Positions 42,748 through 52,800 of a stretch of DNA of 64,000 bases are shown here, piece by piece; the stretch's first letter is position 1; every line of letters starts with the position of its first letter. Origin of the DNA: Cyclobacteriaceae bacterium. GTDB lineage: Bacteria; Bacteroidota; Bacteroidia; Cytophagales; Cyclobacteriaceae. The notes beneath the pieces are model-generated. The model was given only the letters and a program-made list of their open reading frames with translations. It made no database searches and had not been told where the DNA came from. The stretch lies in assembly GCA_958296015.1 (NCBI GenBank), contig CATQIH010000026.1, positions 45,055 to 109,054 of the forward strand, in the 5' to 3' direction. The translations under genes were made by a program, and so were the position numbers.

Positions 42748-43317
42748 TTAGCGAATGTTTTTTCTTATTCTGCTCAACGACTGTTGCGTAATACCCAGGT
42801 AAGAAGCTATGTAAGAAAGCGGAACACGGTTGACAACAGTGGGATAGATTTCTAGAAATTTCAAGTAGCGTGTAGTGGCATCCTCTGCTACTAAAGGACT
42901 TCTTCTTTCTACTTTTTGCAGCAACGCTTTTGAGATAACTTTATGAACTATAGCATCCCAGCCAATGATAGTATTGAAAAGTTCCTGCCAATCTTTTTTT
43001 GAAAAAACAATGAGTCTGCCCTCTGTCACTGCTTGCACGTAGGCAGTTGAAGGTATTTCACTCTCAAAACTCTCTAAATCACAAACAAGATTGTTTTCTT
43101 CAATGAAATATTTTGTGATTTCTTCGCCTTTGTTGTTGTAATAACAAACCCGGACAATACCCTCTAAAATAAAGCCGACTTGTTTGGCAATTTTTCCCGC
43201 TTCCGAAAAATATTCGTCTTTCCCAAGTTTTAATTCAGTTCCTTTTTTGGTAATAAGGTCTATTTGTTGTTGGTTCAAACTTCCAAACTGCAATATGTAT
43301 TCTACAAATTCTTTCAT
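42748..43317 (-). CDS. Crp/Fnr family transcriptional regulator (cassette C)
   Basis: The 189-residue protein is collinear with the cassette A regulator: cNMP-type barrel ELKLGKDEYFSEAGKIAKQV and HTH YLGITQQSLSRIRKNIR, with Q179/S182/R183. The recognition helix is identical to cassette A, as is the operator, so the two regulators should cross-bind. It lies directly upstream of the SDR at 41900-42670. Confidence 0.9.
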   Translation of the reverse strand: MKEFVEYILQFGSLNQQQIDLITKKGTELKLGKDEYFSEAGKIAKQVGFILEGIVRVCYYNNKGEEITKYFIEENNLVCDLESFESEIPSTAYVQAVTEGRLIVFSKKDWQELFNTIIGWDAIVHKVISKALLQKVERRSPLVAEDATTRYLKFLEIYPTVVNRVPLSYIASYLGITQQSLSRIRKNIR

Positions 43318-43398
43318 GGTCGCAGGTTAATTGGAGTTATTAAGATTTTGTTTAACATGGCTGTTTTGCGAGTTTGTTTTTTTCAACATTCCCTGCTA

Positions 43399-43560
43399 TT
43401 ATCTTCTGAAATTGGTAAACGCACTTTTTACAGTGGTAGGTTCAATATTTTTCACCTGGATATTAAAGGAGCTTAGTTCAAATTGTAGTGCTTCCATAAA
43501 GCCTTCCAGTGCCCACTTTGTGGCGTTATAGGCCGAATATAAGGGAAACGTAAGAGTGTA
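43399..43560 (-). pseudogene. Internal fragment of an SDR gene
   Basis: The frame contains TFPLYSAYNATKWALEGFME and LSSFNIQVKNIEPTTVKSAF. This corresponds to the catalytic YxxxK region and following strand of the SDR at 16136-16963. Both ends are lost. It lies between cassette C and the second copy of the 1.95-kb duplication. Confidence 0.8.
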
Positions 43561-43572
43561 CGACAATTCGCA

Positions 43573-43600
43573 GCAGCGATGGGGATAATCCCATCGCTGC
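43573..43600. repeat. Strong hairpin near the edge of duplication copy 2
   Basis: GCAGCGATGGG (43573-43583) pairs perfectly with CCCATCGCTGC (43590-43600) around the loop GATAAT. It separates the SDR fragment from the duplicated block and has no T tract. Confidence 0.65.
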
Positions 43601-43651
43601 CAGGAATAAATGTTTAAAACTCTGCATTTTGTCATACACCCAAAACCTACT

Positions 43652-43972
43652 TTATAGGCTAACGATGCCTACTACCTCACTAGAGATAGGATTGTAGCTT
43701 TCTGCCAAATCGGCTGCAGCCTGCATATGCGGGAGAGCCAGTGGATGGCGCAGCATGGCGTCAAAATTTTCCTGGGTGCGCCATTGTACGTAATTCACCA
43801 CATAGTTGCCGTCGTAGCTATTGTGCAGGCTTGCTGAAACAAAGCCTGGTATTTGCTGCATGGTTTCTCCTGCTTCCAATAGCAACCCTGACAGCTTTTG
43901 CTGATTTTCAGGTTTAACAGTAAACACGTTGACAAGGGTAAATAATTTGTCTTCTGGTTGAATCGTTATCAT
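43652..43972 (-). CDS. ABM domain protein (duplicate, copy 2)
   Basis: The 106-residue protein is identical in amino-acid sequence to the copy at 28514-28834 (MITIQPEDKLFTLVNVFTVK). It is 32 bp downstream of the SDR of the same block. Identity at protein level and near identity at DNA level imply a recent duplication or gene conversion. Confidence 0.9.
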   Translation of the reverse strand: MITIQPEDKLFTLVNVFTVKPENQQKLSGLLLEAGETMQQIPGFVSASLHNSYDGNYVVNYVQWRTQENFDAMLRHPLALPHMQAAADLAESYNPISSEVVGIVSL

Positions 43973-44004
43973 GATCTTCGTTGTTTAAAATTATAAAACA
44001 GTTC

Positions 44005-44778
44005 TTATTGAGCGTTTCTAGCTTTATTTATTTGTTCATTCACTTTTTTGTTGACAAAGGCAGGCGCAATACGGGAAGCGATGTACAGCCATTTTGCCTG
44101 CCCTATCCTTATTTCATCTTTACCTTCAGACAACCCTTTCATGATTTCTTCGACTGTCTCCTCCGGTGTCATCGCATCTCCTATCTGATCTGCATCCAGG
44201 GCGTTATTCAAACCGGGTGTGTCTACCCGGGGAGGTAATACTTCAACTATTTTCACATGGGTATCTTTCAGCTGGTAGCGGGCTGTTTGTGAAAAGGCGT
44301 GAATCCCGGCTTTAGCGACTCCGTAAAAGGGCGTACCTGCATCCGGGCTATATACCAGCGCGCTGCTGATGTTGATGATGGCGGCTTGAGTTTGCTGCCG
44401 CAAATGAGGCAAAAAACGCAGGGCAAGCTCAATCGGGGCATTCAGATCCACGGTAAGCTGTTGGTCTATCAAATCAAAGTCAAAGGAATCACTAAGCAGG
44501 TCGGTTTCTTCAAAGATACCCGCATTGTTGATGATCACATTGATGGCAGGATAATGCGCCAATACCCAGGTCACGAGTTCAGACCGTTCAGATTTTTGGG
44601 CAAGATCGCAACGCTTGGTGGCAATGTCTGGGAGGTCTGCCTGGGCTGCGGCTAACTTTTCCTCATTTCTACCGCAAATAATGACTTGATTTTGTGCCTC
44701 CACAAAGGCTTTGGCTAAAGCCAGGCCAATACCTGCACTTCCTCCGGTAATCAGTATGGTGTTGTCTTTACATTTCAT
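44005..44778 (-). CDS. SDR family oxidoreductase (duplicate, copy 2)
   Basis: The 257-residue SDR is collinear with 28867-29640: TGGSAGIG at 11-18, NNAG at 84-87, Y152/K156. It has AQ at 45-46 and S at 66. All catalytic positions are unchanged. It lies between the complete AraC gene (upstream) and the ABM gene (downstream), the likely regulator-enzyme-accessory order. Confidence 0.92.
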   Translation of the reverse strand: MKCKDNTILITGGSAGIGLALAKAFVEAQNQVIICGRNEEKLAAAQADLPDIATKRCDLAQKSERSELVTWVLAHYPAINVIINNAGIFEETDLLSDSFDFDLIDQQLTVDLNAPIELALRFLPHLRQQTQAAIINISSALVYSPDAGTPFYGVAKAGIHAFSQTARYQLKDTHVKIVEVLPPRVDTPGLNNALDADQIGDAMTPEETVEEIMKGLSEGKDEIRIGQAKWLYIASRIAPAFVNKKVNEQINKARNAQ

Positions 44779-44830
44779 ATGCTCACTTTTTGGTAATCTA
44801 TATGATGCAAAGTAACCGTAAAAAAACGTC

Positions 44831-45646
44831 TCAAAATTGTAAAAAACGGAAGTTGGGCATTTCTTTTCTTAATTCTTTGGGAGACCTGCCTGAAATATCC
44901 TTGATATCATGGATGAAATGAGCCTGGTCGAAGTAGTGATTGTCGTAGGCAATGCTGGTCAGTGAATTTTCGGAGATTTTCAACTGATAGGCCACTTGTT
45001 TTATTTTCACCAGCCGCCGGTATTCTTTAGGCGTGCATCCTATGTGGTTGTCAAAATGGGTTCTGATCGTTCGGTCAGAAACACCCAATTTTTCAGCCAG
45101 AGTGGCCATCGAGATGTTTCCCGCGTTTTCATCTATCAAGGCTACTGCCTGCCTAATCAAGGATAGGTCTCGATTCAATAGGTTATCCAAAAAGATTTTT
45201 TCAACCTCCTCAAACATCTGGTCAGCATTCTTGCAGGCGTGTATTTTCTTTTGAAAATTGGTGGCTGTTTTCTCAAACAACGCGATGGTATCAATAGCCC
45301 AGGGCAATGTTTTGACAGGTCGCCTTGTCAGATAGGCTAGGCAAAAAGGCTTTACGTAAGCACCGATGATTTTAATCCTGTCTGTTTGAGGTGCCATGGT
45401 GATTTTATGGGTGGATATCCGGGAGATGGCCATGTTGATGGAAACAGCTTCGTTCAGGGTATGATTGGTTGCTAAAAAGGGGGAGTTGAAGAAATATCCG
45501 AACGTAGTTCTGGGAAAAGGAATGATGAATTCTTGCGTGAGCGAAAGTTGCTTAACCGACACGTCAATATGGAAATAGTAATCCACGAATGTGGAGAGAA
45601 ACTCATCGGACGGTTTCCGTGTGATAAAGTATGGGTTTACATACAT
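44831..45646 (-). CDS. AraC family transcriptional regulator (complete copy)
   Basis: The 271-residue protein starts MYVNPYFITRKPSDEFLSTF. It has the DUF6597-like N-terminal sensing part (IPFPRTTFGYFFNSPFLATN) and a C-terminal HTH (LAEKLGVSDRTIRTHFDNHI; NSLTSIAYDNHYFDQAHFIH). The longer frame to 45757 lacks similarity. It is first of the AraC-SDR-ABM unit, and its truncated twin is at 29693. The 45647-45899 gap shows no other feature. Confidence 0.88.
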   Translation of the reverse strand: MYVNPYFITRKPSDEFLSTFVDYYFHIDVSVKQLSLTQEFIIPFPRTTFGYFFNSPFLATNHTLNEAVSINMAISRISTHKITMAPQTDRIKIIGAYVKPFCLAYLTRRPVKTLPWAIDTIALFEKTATNFQKKIHACKNADQMFEEVEKIFLDNLLNRDLSLIRQAVALIDENAGNISMATLAEKLGVSDRTIRTHFDNHIGCTPKEYRRLVKIKQVAYQLKISENSLTSIAYDNHYFDQAHFIHDIKDISGRSPKELRKEMPNFRFLQF

Positions 45647-45899
45647 AATCGCGCAAGGTTTTTTCAGGGTGCGCTTAACATAAAGCAATGTAGTACCGAA
45701 TTTGGTTGTATCCCGCAAAGCCAAAGCACGCTCTATGTATAAGTATGTTATGGGCATAGGTGTTTGAGCGTTGCGCTGCGATCATCGGAAAATCATCATT
45801 TTTTGCCAAATGGCCACTCCTCACCGGACGATATACGATAATTTTGATTCAAGGTCGTTTAATGAAGGCTGAGAGGTGTCTGAAGTTCAAAAGATAGCG

Positions 45900-45907
45900 T
45901 AGCTTTG
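45900..45907 (+). promoter_or_regulatory. -7 element for the GH29-GH16 operon
   Basis: TAGCTTTG fits TAnnTTTG and lies 21 bp before the GH29 start codon. There is no convincing TTG at -33, suggesting that an activator is needed. Confidence 0.55.
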
Positions 45908-45928
45908 TAACCAACATTTTTACGCTAA

Positions 45929-48145
45929 ATGGAAAAATTTATACTATCTATTCTTATTTTATTCATACTGGTCAAATTTGGGAATGCCCAGCCCGCCATG
46001 AAGTTCTCCAATACCATAAAGATTGAAAAATCCGATACCAAGCAAGATATTACTGAGAAAGCAGCACACGTTGTTCCCACTAAGTATCAGTTGGAAGCAC
46101 TGAGCGACAGCTACATCGCCTTTGTACATTTTGGCCCTAACACCTTTACCAGAGAAGAATGGGGTTCGGGCAAAGAAGACCCTGCGTTTTTTCAGCTCAG
46201 CCACTTGGACACCGACCAGTGGTGCAAAACGATGAAAGCAGCCGGTATGACCAAAGTGATACTGACGGCCAAGCATCACGACGGTTTTGTGCTCTGGCAG
46301 AGCCGCTATACCAACCACGGCATCATGGCTTCGCCTTTCAAAGAAGGGAAAGGAGATATCGTGAAAGCCCTGGCGCAGTCCTGTAAGAAATATGGCCTCA
46401 AGCTTGGCGTTTATCTGTCTCCAGCGGATTTGTACCAGATTGAAAATCCTAACGGACTTTATGGCAACCTAAGTAAGTATACCGAAAGAACGATTCCCCG
46501 CCCGGTGGAAGGCAGGCCCTTTGAAAACAAAACAACTTTCCGGTTCAGTGTTGACGACTATAACGAGTATTTTCTCAACCAACTGTTTGAACTGCTGACC
46601 GAATACGGCCCTATCCATGAGGTATGGTTTGATGGGGCGCACCCCAAAAGAAAAGGTGGGCAAACCTACAACTACCAAGCGTGGAAAAAGCTGATCCATA
46701 CCCTGGCTCCTTCGGCTGTGATCTTTGGTAAAGAAGATTTGCGCTGGGTTGGCAATGAATCCGGCAACACTCGCAACACCGAGTGGAACGTGATTCCTTA
46801 TGAAGGTAACCCGGATACCATGCAGGTTTTTGGAGATATTACCGCCGATTCGGTAGGTTTCAGAAAGCAATTATATGGTGCCAGCTATCTGCATTATCAA
46901 CCAGCCGAGGTGAATACTTCTATCCGGGAGGGCTGGTTTTACCGAGATGAGGATAACCAAAAAGTACGCAGTGCCGACGATGTGTTTGATATGTATGAAC
47001 GTGCTGTGGGCGGCAATGCCATTTTTCTACTGAATGTTCCACCCAACCGTCAGGGCTTATTTTCGCCGGAAGATGTAGCAGTCTTGAAGGAAGCAGGCAG
47101 GCGCGTCGAAGAGACCTACGGCCAAAACCTGTTTGATGGTGCTACCGGCCCCGCCGAGGTGCTGGACCGGGATATTACAAGCTTTTCGTTGCCGGATAGC
47201 CATGATCAAGCTATCGTCGTTGAGCTAAGGCAGCCACAAACCATCAACCGTTTGCTCGTTCAGGAGGCCGTAGCCACGCACGGAGAGCGGGTGGAAGCCC
47301 ATGCGCTGGATGCCTGGATCAATGGACACTGGCAGGAGGTGATGCGAAGCACCAATATTGGTTTCAAACGTATCCTGCGCTTTCCGGAAGTAACGTCAGA
47401 TAAATTCCGCCTGAGGATACTGGCATCCCGCGACGCACCGGCCATTGCTACCATGTCTGCCTATTTTTATAAAAGCAGGCCGCCTCAACTGGACATCCGC
47501 AGAAATATGGCTGGCATGGTCACCATTCAGCCCAAGAAGGATGAGTTTGCCTGGAAACGCGATCCCCAAGACCAGAAAAAGGCAGATGATATAGAGATTC
47601 TATACAGTACAGATGCCGGTAAACCTACTGAAAGGTATGAGAAACCATTTAAATTAGCTCAGGGAAAAGTAACAGCAGTGGCACGCCGGAAAGGCATCAA
47701 AGGAAGCCCGGCTACCCAGACTTTCGGGATACTCAAACAACATTGGAAAGCGACTTCTGCCGATAGCTTTGGCGGAAAACAACGCCCGGAAAATTCTATT
47801 GACGGGGATAAAAAGACTTACTGGCAGTCGGGTGAAAAAGGCAAGGAGCATAGTTTGGCTATCGATCTGGGTCAAAAATACCCAATCTCGGCCTTTAGCT
47901 ATACACCACCAAAGGATATGCCCGTTGGCATGATAGAACAAGGAACGCTGATGGTAAGTGAGGACGGAAAAAACTGGCAGCAGGCAGAAGCCTTTAAATT
48001 CGGCAACCTGATCAATGATCCCAGCACCCGCACCCATTATTTCGATCGCCCCGTCAACACCCGATATATAAAAATCAAAGCAGACCGTATCGCAGGCAAC
48101 GGCCACACCGCCGCTATTGCAGAGATTGATTTTCTAATCCAATAA
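45929..48145 (+). CDS. Alpha-L-fucosidase, GH29, with C-terminal discoidin domain
   Basis: The 738-residue secreted enzyme has signal peptide MEKFILSILILFILVKFGNA. The GH29 barrel (about 50-390) contains KHHDGF at 115-120 and the nucleophile D235 in EVWFDGA. A hexosaminidase-C-type linker domain (about 550-600, DIEILYSTDAGKPTERY) and an F5/8 type C domain (about 610-738) follow. It has no type IX sorting tail, so it is probably periplasmic. It hydrolyses alpha-L-fucosides. The GH16 gene starts 10 bp later, forming an operon. Confidence 0.93.
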   Translation: MEKFILSILILFILVKFGNAQPAMKFSNTIKIEKSDTKQDITEKAAHVVPTKYQLEALSDSYIAFVHFGPNTFTREEWGSGKEDPAFFQLSHLDTDQWCKTMKAAGMTKVILTAKHHDGFVLWQSRYTNHGIMASPFKEGKGDIVKALAQSCKKYGLKLGVYLSPADLYQIENPNGLYGNLSKYTERTIPRPVEGRPFENKTTFRFSVDDYNEYFLNQLFELLTEYGPIHEVWFDGAHPKRKGGQTYNYQAWKKLIHTLAPSAVIFGKEDLRWVGNESGNTRNTEWNVIPYEGNPDTMQVFGDITADSVGFRKQLYGASYLHYQPAEVNTSIREGWFYRDEDNQKVRSADDVFDMYERAVGGNAIFLLNVPPNRQGLFSPEDVAVLKEAGRRVEETYGQNLFDGATGPAEVLDRDITSFSLPDSHDQAIVVELRQPQTINRLLVQEAVATHGERVEAHALDAWINGHWQEVMRSTNIGFKRILRFPEVTSDKFRLRILASRDAPAIATMSAYFYKSRPPQLDIRRNMAGMVTIQPKKDEFAWKRDPQDQKKADDIEILYSTDAGKPTERYEKPFKLAQGKVTAVARRKGIKGSPATQTFGILKQHWKATSADSFGGKQRPENSIDGDKKTYWQSGEKGKEHSLAIDLGQKYPISAFSYTPPKDMPVGMIEQGTLMVSEDGKNWQQAEAFKFGNLINDPSTRTHYFDRPVNTRYIKIKADRIAGNGHTAAIAEIDFLIQ

Positions 48146-48155
48146 ATAACCAATT

Positions 48156-49757
48156 ATGAAAAAACTTACTAACACCACTTTTTTTTGGCTGAGTTTGCTG
48201 ATGAGCAGTTGGACGCAGCTAAGCCAAGCACAGACCATCATGTTTGACGATTTCACTTACACTGGCCTGAACGATGCACAACTACCAACCTTCAACCAAT
48301 GGAATATCATCAATGGTATCAGCGGGCCGCCAGAAGGTGGTCAGTACAGCAGAGACAACATTGCCTTTGTCACAGATCCTGGCAATAGCGGAAACAAGCT
48401 GATGAGTCTGCGTACTACCGTCAACGGGCAGACCAAAGCTACAACCCATGCCCGTATCGAGACTGCCGGGTTTGATTATTTTGAAGGTACGTATGCTGCA
48501 CGTGTTTATTTTTCTGATACACCCTATGATTTTCAGGATGCCAATATCCAGACGTTTTATACCATCGTTGGCAGCCAGCTAGGTGGCGATGGGTCGCGGT
48601 ACAGCGAATTGGATTTTGAGTATATGGCCTCCGACAAATGGGGAATTTCACCGAACAACAAAGTAATGTATCTGACAGCCTGGAATCGTTATATTGCCAA
48701 CCCCTGGCAAGCCTGGAAGCGGTACTTTTCTTCCCAGCAATCATACGCTGGCTGGCACACATACACCGTATCCTGCACCGACGGTGCCAACGTGAAATTC
48801 TGGATTGACAATACCTACATGGGTGCGATGTCTACTACCGATAGTGATGGCACTTCGGTATATCCGAGAAACCCGATGCAGGTAGCTTTTGCTAACTGGA
48901 TATGGAACAACGTAGTAGGCAGTAGTACCCAGATTCGTGAGACCAAGATGCAGGTAGATTGGGTGCTGTTTTATAAAAACCAGGAAAAGACACCTCAGCA
49001 AATAGCAGACGTGGTGGCTACTTACCGGTCTCAGGGGCTACAGAGACGCAATCTGGCTGGTAATACCTATGTAACCAATACGGGCGGAGATAATAACCCC
49101 GGCTTTGACAAACTGATACAGGCTGAAAGTTATACCAACATGGGAGGTGTGCAACTAGAGAATACAACAGACGCTGGCCGTGGTCAGAATGTAGGATGGA
49201 TAGATGCCGGGGACTGGATGTCTTACACCAACCTCATCATCCCTTCTACCGGTACTTATAAAGTGGAATACCGGGTAGCAAGCCTGAATGGCGGCGGACA
49301 CCTCTTGCTAGACATCGGAGCAGGTGCTACTGTGCTGGATGAAACAGGCATACCTTCGACGGGCGGCTGGCAAAACTGGACCACCATCAGCCATATGGTC
49401 AACCTGCCAGCAGGCACGCATAATTTTGGCATCTATGCATCTTCCGGTGGCTGGAATATCAACTGGTGGCGGATTAGTCGGCAGTCGTCAACTTCAGCCC
49501 GTATGGCTACCAGTGCTACTGAAACGAATGCAGAGGCTTTTATACTTTATCCTAATCCGGTAGGCGATGAACTGAAGATAAACCTTCCTCCCGGAAATTC
49601 AGATGAAGTGAAGATCATCAACAACACCGGGCAGGTGGTGCTTAAGACTCGTGCGATTGCCAATACCATTGACATTTCTGTGCTCAAACCTGGCGTATAC
49701 CAGGTTCAGATTGGAACCGGGGACAATGTGACCTCTCACCGAATTGTTAAAAAATAA
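48156..49757 (+). CDS. GH16-like glycoside hydrolase with CBM6 and type IX sorting domain
   Basis: The 533-residue exported protein has signal peptide ending SQAQT. A GH16-type jelly roll (about 30-280) has the catalytic E151-L-D153-F-E155. A CBM6 module (about 316-446, GQNVGWIDAGDWMSYTN; GGWQNWTTI) precedes the sorting domain with ILYPNPVGDELKINLP, ending HRIVKK. GH16 enzymes cut beta-1,3/1,4-glucans or galactans; the exact substrate is not clear. It is co-transcribed with GH29. Confidence 0.88.
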   Translation: MKKLTNTTFFWLSLLMSSWTQLSQAQTIMFDDFTYTGLNDAQLPTFNQWNIINGISGPPEGGQYSRDNIAFVTDPGNSGNKLMSLRTTVNGQTKATTHARIETAGFDYFEGTYAARVYFSDTPYDFQDANIQTFYTIVGSQLGGDGSRYSELDFEYMASDKWGISPNNKVMYLTAWNRYIANPWQAWKRYFSSQQSYAGWHTYTVSCTDGANVKFWIDNTYMGAMSTTDSDGTSVYPRNPMQVAFANWIWNNVVGSSTQIRETKMQVDWVLFYKNQEKTPQQIADVVATYRSQGLQRRNLAGNTYVTNTGGDNNPGFDKLIQAESYTNMGGVQLENTTDAGRGQNVGWIDAGDWMSYTNLIIPSTGTYKVEYRVASLNGGGHLLLDIGAGATVLDETGIPSTGGWQNWTTISHMVNLPAGTHNFGIYASSGGWNINWWRISRQSSTSARMATSATETNAEAFILYPNPVGDELKINLPPGNSDEVKIINNTGQVVLKTRAIANTIDISVLKPGVYQVQIGTGDNVTSHRIVKK

Positions 49758-49808
49758 CGGGTTATTCCTTCCAATACCAAAGGTAATATCTAAAAGATAT
49801 GCTACAAA

Positions 49809-49837
49809 AAAAGTCTGCCGTATCTCAGCAGACTTTT
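49809..49837. terminator. Bidirectional terminator between convergent genes
   Basis: AAAAGTCTGC (49809-49818) pairs with GCAGACTTTT (49828-49837) around a 9-base loop, giving A/T tracts on both sides. It serves the plus-strand GH16 gene and the minus-strand chitinase gene. Confidence 0.8.
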
Positions 49838-49862
49838 ACTACATAACACCTATGATGATCGG

Positions 49863-52800
49863 TTATTGTTTTATAAACTTACCACTTGTTTTACCTGATG
49901 AAAGGGTGATGGTATAATAATATACGCCCGTTCCCAGTTTGCTTATATCAAAGCTCTCCATACGCATTCCCTTAGGAAGGTTACTGCCCAGGTAATCTAT
50001 CATCTTCACACCATTGGTATTGAATACCTGTACCTGGAAGTTATCAGACCCTGCTAATGTTGTATTGCTGATAGAGAGATGAATCTTATCACCTGATACG
50101 GGATTAGGATAAAACCTGATCTCGTTTGACAGATTTGTATGACCTGCCACCTCTGTCGTGATCAGCATGACACCGGATGCAGCAAAGGCATTGGCAGGCA
50201 GTCCGTCCAGGTATCTTCGGTGACTGGATGAAAACTGACTGCCACTTGCCAGATCCCAGTTGATAGACCAGGTCATGATTCCCCTAAAATCAGGATAAAC
50301 GCCCGCGCTGTTATAGGTTCTGCCCGGATAAGAGACGCCTCTGATCAGGTAATCCAATGCCTGTTGCACCAGGGCTTCCGGCGTAAAACCGCTGCCGGCA
50401 GCGCTGCTGGTAGCTGGCAGACCAATGGCTACCTGATCGGCTCTGAGTCCGGAGAAGGTAAGACCGGTTTGTGCTACGGGGAATCCGGTGATCAGCATCT
50501 CGGCCATCGCTGCATGGAAATCTGCGGTGCCTGGCTGATATACTATGCCATCCCTGCCAAACATAGAGCCTGTATTATAATGCTGTACGTGCACATAATT
50601 CAGCTCGTTTCTCAAGCCATGAATCACCGGCAGATAAGCACCGAATATGCCTGAGTATGAGCCATATCCGCCCTGTACGTAGGCCGTCTCCGGTGCCATG
50701 CTCAGTATAAAACCATCTCCTACGTTGTTGCGAATGGCTTTGGTCGCCGTTATCAGGTTATTGATCTTTGGTGTCGTCGGATTTCTAAAGTCGGTATCTC
50801 CATTGCTCAGGGCCAGTGAACTTCCTTCCAGATCTATGTCCAGCCCATCAAAACCGTAAGTGTTGATGATACTGGTCATGGAACTGACAAATTCATTGGT
50901 TTCCTGTGCATCGTTGAGTTCCACCCTGGCATTGGCCCCTCCGATAGAAATCAATACTTTTTGCCCTTTGCTTTGCAGCAGTGCAACTTCGCTGATAAAT
51001 GCCTGTTTGTTGCCTCCATAAAGACTGAAGGGACTAAACTGCATGTCTGAGCTACTGCTTCCTTTGGGTTCGGCAAATGCTACACAGATCACATCCCAGT
51101 CGCCAGATACCTCGCCAAGCCTGGGGGTGGTAGAACCATTGTTAAAGTTATGCCAGTACCCTACCAGTATCTTGTCCGGTATATCAGCATTGCCACCGCC
51201 ATTTCCACCACCATCTATGTTTTCTCTCCTAATGGTCACTACTGCCGAGGTGGTAGATGCCCCCTCATTGTCTGTAGCTACCGCTTTGATGGTATAGCTG
51301 TCGGCCACTGCACTCAGCGCAAAGCTGTACGGGCTTGTCGTATCATTTCCAAGCTCAGTGTTACCACTGAAGAAGGTCACCTTGTTGATCGAACCATCAC
51401 TGTCTGATGCATTTGCTGTGATAGTTAGCGTACTTCCTGCCACATACGTTGAGCCATTAACCGGAGAAGTAATACTCACCATAGGTGCTTTGTTCACTTC
51501 ATCACCTCCATCGCCACAAGGCCCTAGGACTTTCCACACGTCATCGCGGCCTGATTTCTGGGCAGGATTGTCGCCCTGGGTCCACCATTTGGCTTGGTAG
51601 CGCACGTTGTTGTATTTTACCTCGCTTCCTCCGGTATACACTTGGGCAGACGACCACTCAGCCACACCCGGACAACTGTCTTCGCCGCCACCATCAGGGA
51701 CGGAACGGGTAACTGTGAGGGCATTGGAAAGATCAAACGTGCCGGTCAGGTTGCTGGTATTGTTGCCAATGGCAGCACCTTGCAGCCCATCTTCATAGCT
51801 CAGATGCCAGATCTTGCTTACCGTTGCATCGATGTCATCAAAATTGATGGCTTCTACTTCAGCCAGGGTAGCAGGCAAAGTGATGATTTTACCCTGATTG
51901 TCGGTGACGACCCAGGTGCTGTTGGCTCCGATATTTCCGGTGAGTGTGATACCGCTTACACGGTCTGCCACACCATCTATGTCAAAGGTGAAAGGGCCTC
52001 CCATCAGGGTGCCCCCCTTAATAGTAGTTTCATTACCGCCCCCGTCACCCCCGGTTCCCCCATCAGCAAACACCTCGTTGATGGTGTTGACCAGCGGAGA
52101 CGACACATCCGACCACTTTTTCAGTTTGGTGCCATAGGAAGTGGCAGTGCCTTTGATCTCCAGGTCGCCATACACCGTCCAGATGATGGTACCTGCCAGA
52201 TTGTTGTCATTGATAAACCGAGCTTTGATCTCAATGGATTCTTCATCATCATAGCTCAGGAAGTACTCACCTTTTACCAGGTAAGGTACCTTAGCCTCAT
52301 TGTCCCATTTGCGGGTCCAGCCACTGCCAGGGGCCAAAGCCTGTTGTTTGATATAAAAATAGTTGGGCGTTCCGTCATACACACCACTTGGCCAGTTGGT
52401 GAAATCGGCCGCTGTTTGCACCGGTCCGTCGGGCTGGACAGTTTCTGCTCTTTTCACCGTAGCTGTATTGACATCTGCCGTACCTTCGGTAATAACGCCG
52501 CGCCCATAAAAAGGAATACCAAAGTTGATTCGTTTGGGAGAAACACCCAGTGCCGTAAGTGCTTCAAGGGTAGACTGCCAGTTGAATTCCGGGTATTCTG
52601 CTCCGCTGTAGGAATACACCGGGGCATTGTGGCCTGCTTTGTTTGACCATCCGCCGTTGTAGTCATACGTCATGAGGTTGAAGTAATCCATGCTGTTTGC
52701 CAATCGTGGCCAGTCGTAGCCCTGAAGTTTGTCTGGTGAGGCGGGCAGGGCGGCTGTGATCAGTTTGTCTGATCCAATGGCTGCTCTGATATCTTCTACC

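Larger units (their letters stand above)
43635..45582. repeat. 1.95-kb duplication, copy 2
   Basis: This block matches 28497-30444 at constant offset. Here the AraC gene is complete past the right boundary, so this copy appears to be closer to the ancestral arrangement and copy 1 the derived one. Confidence 0.9.

Noticed and set aside
51594..52646. Plus-strand 350-codon frame within the chitinase gene
   Set aside because: It is antisense to a well-supported multi-domain chitinase and has no domain features of its own.
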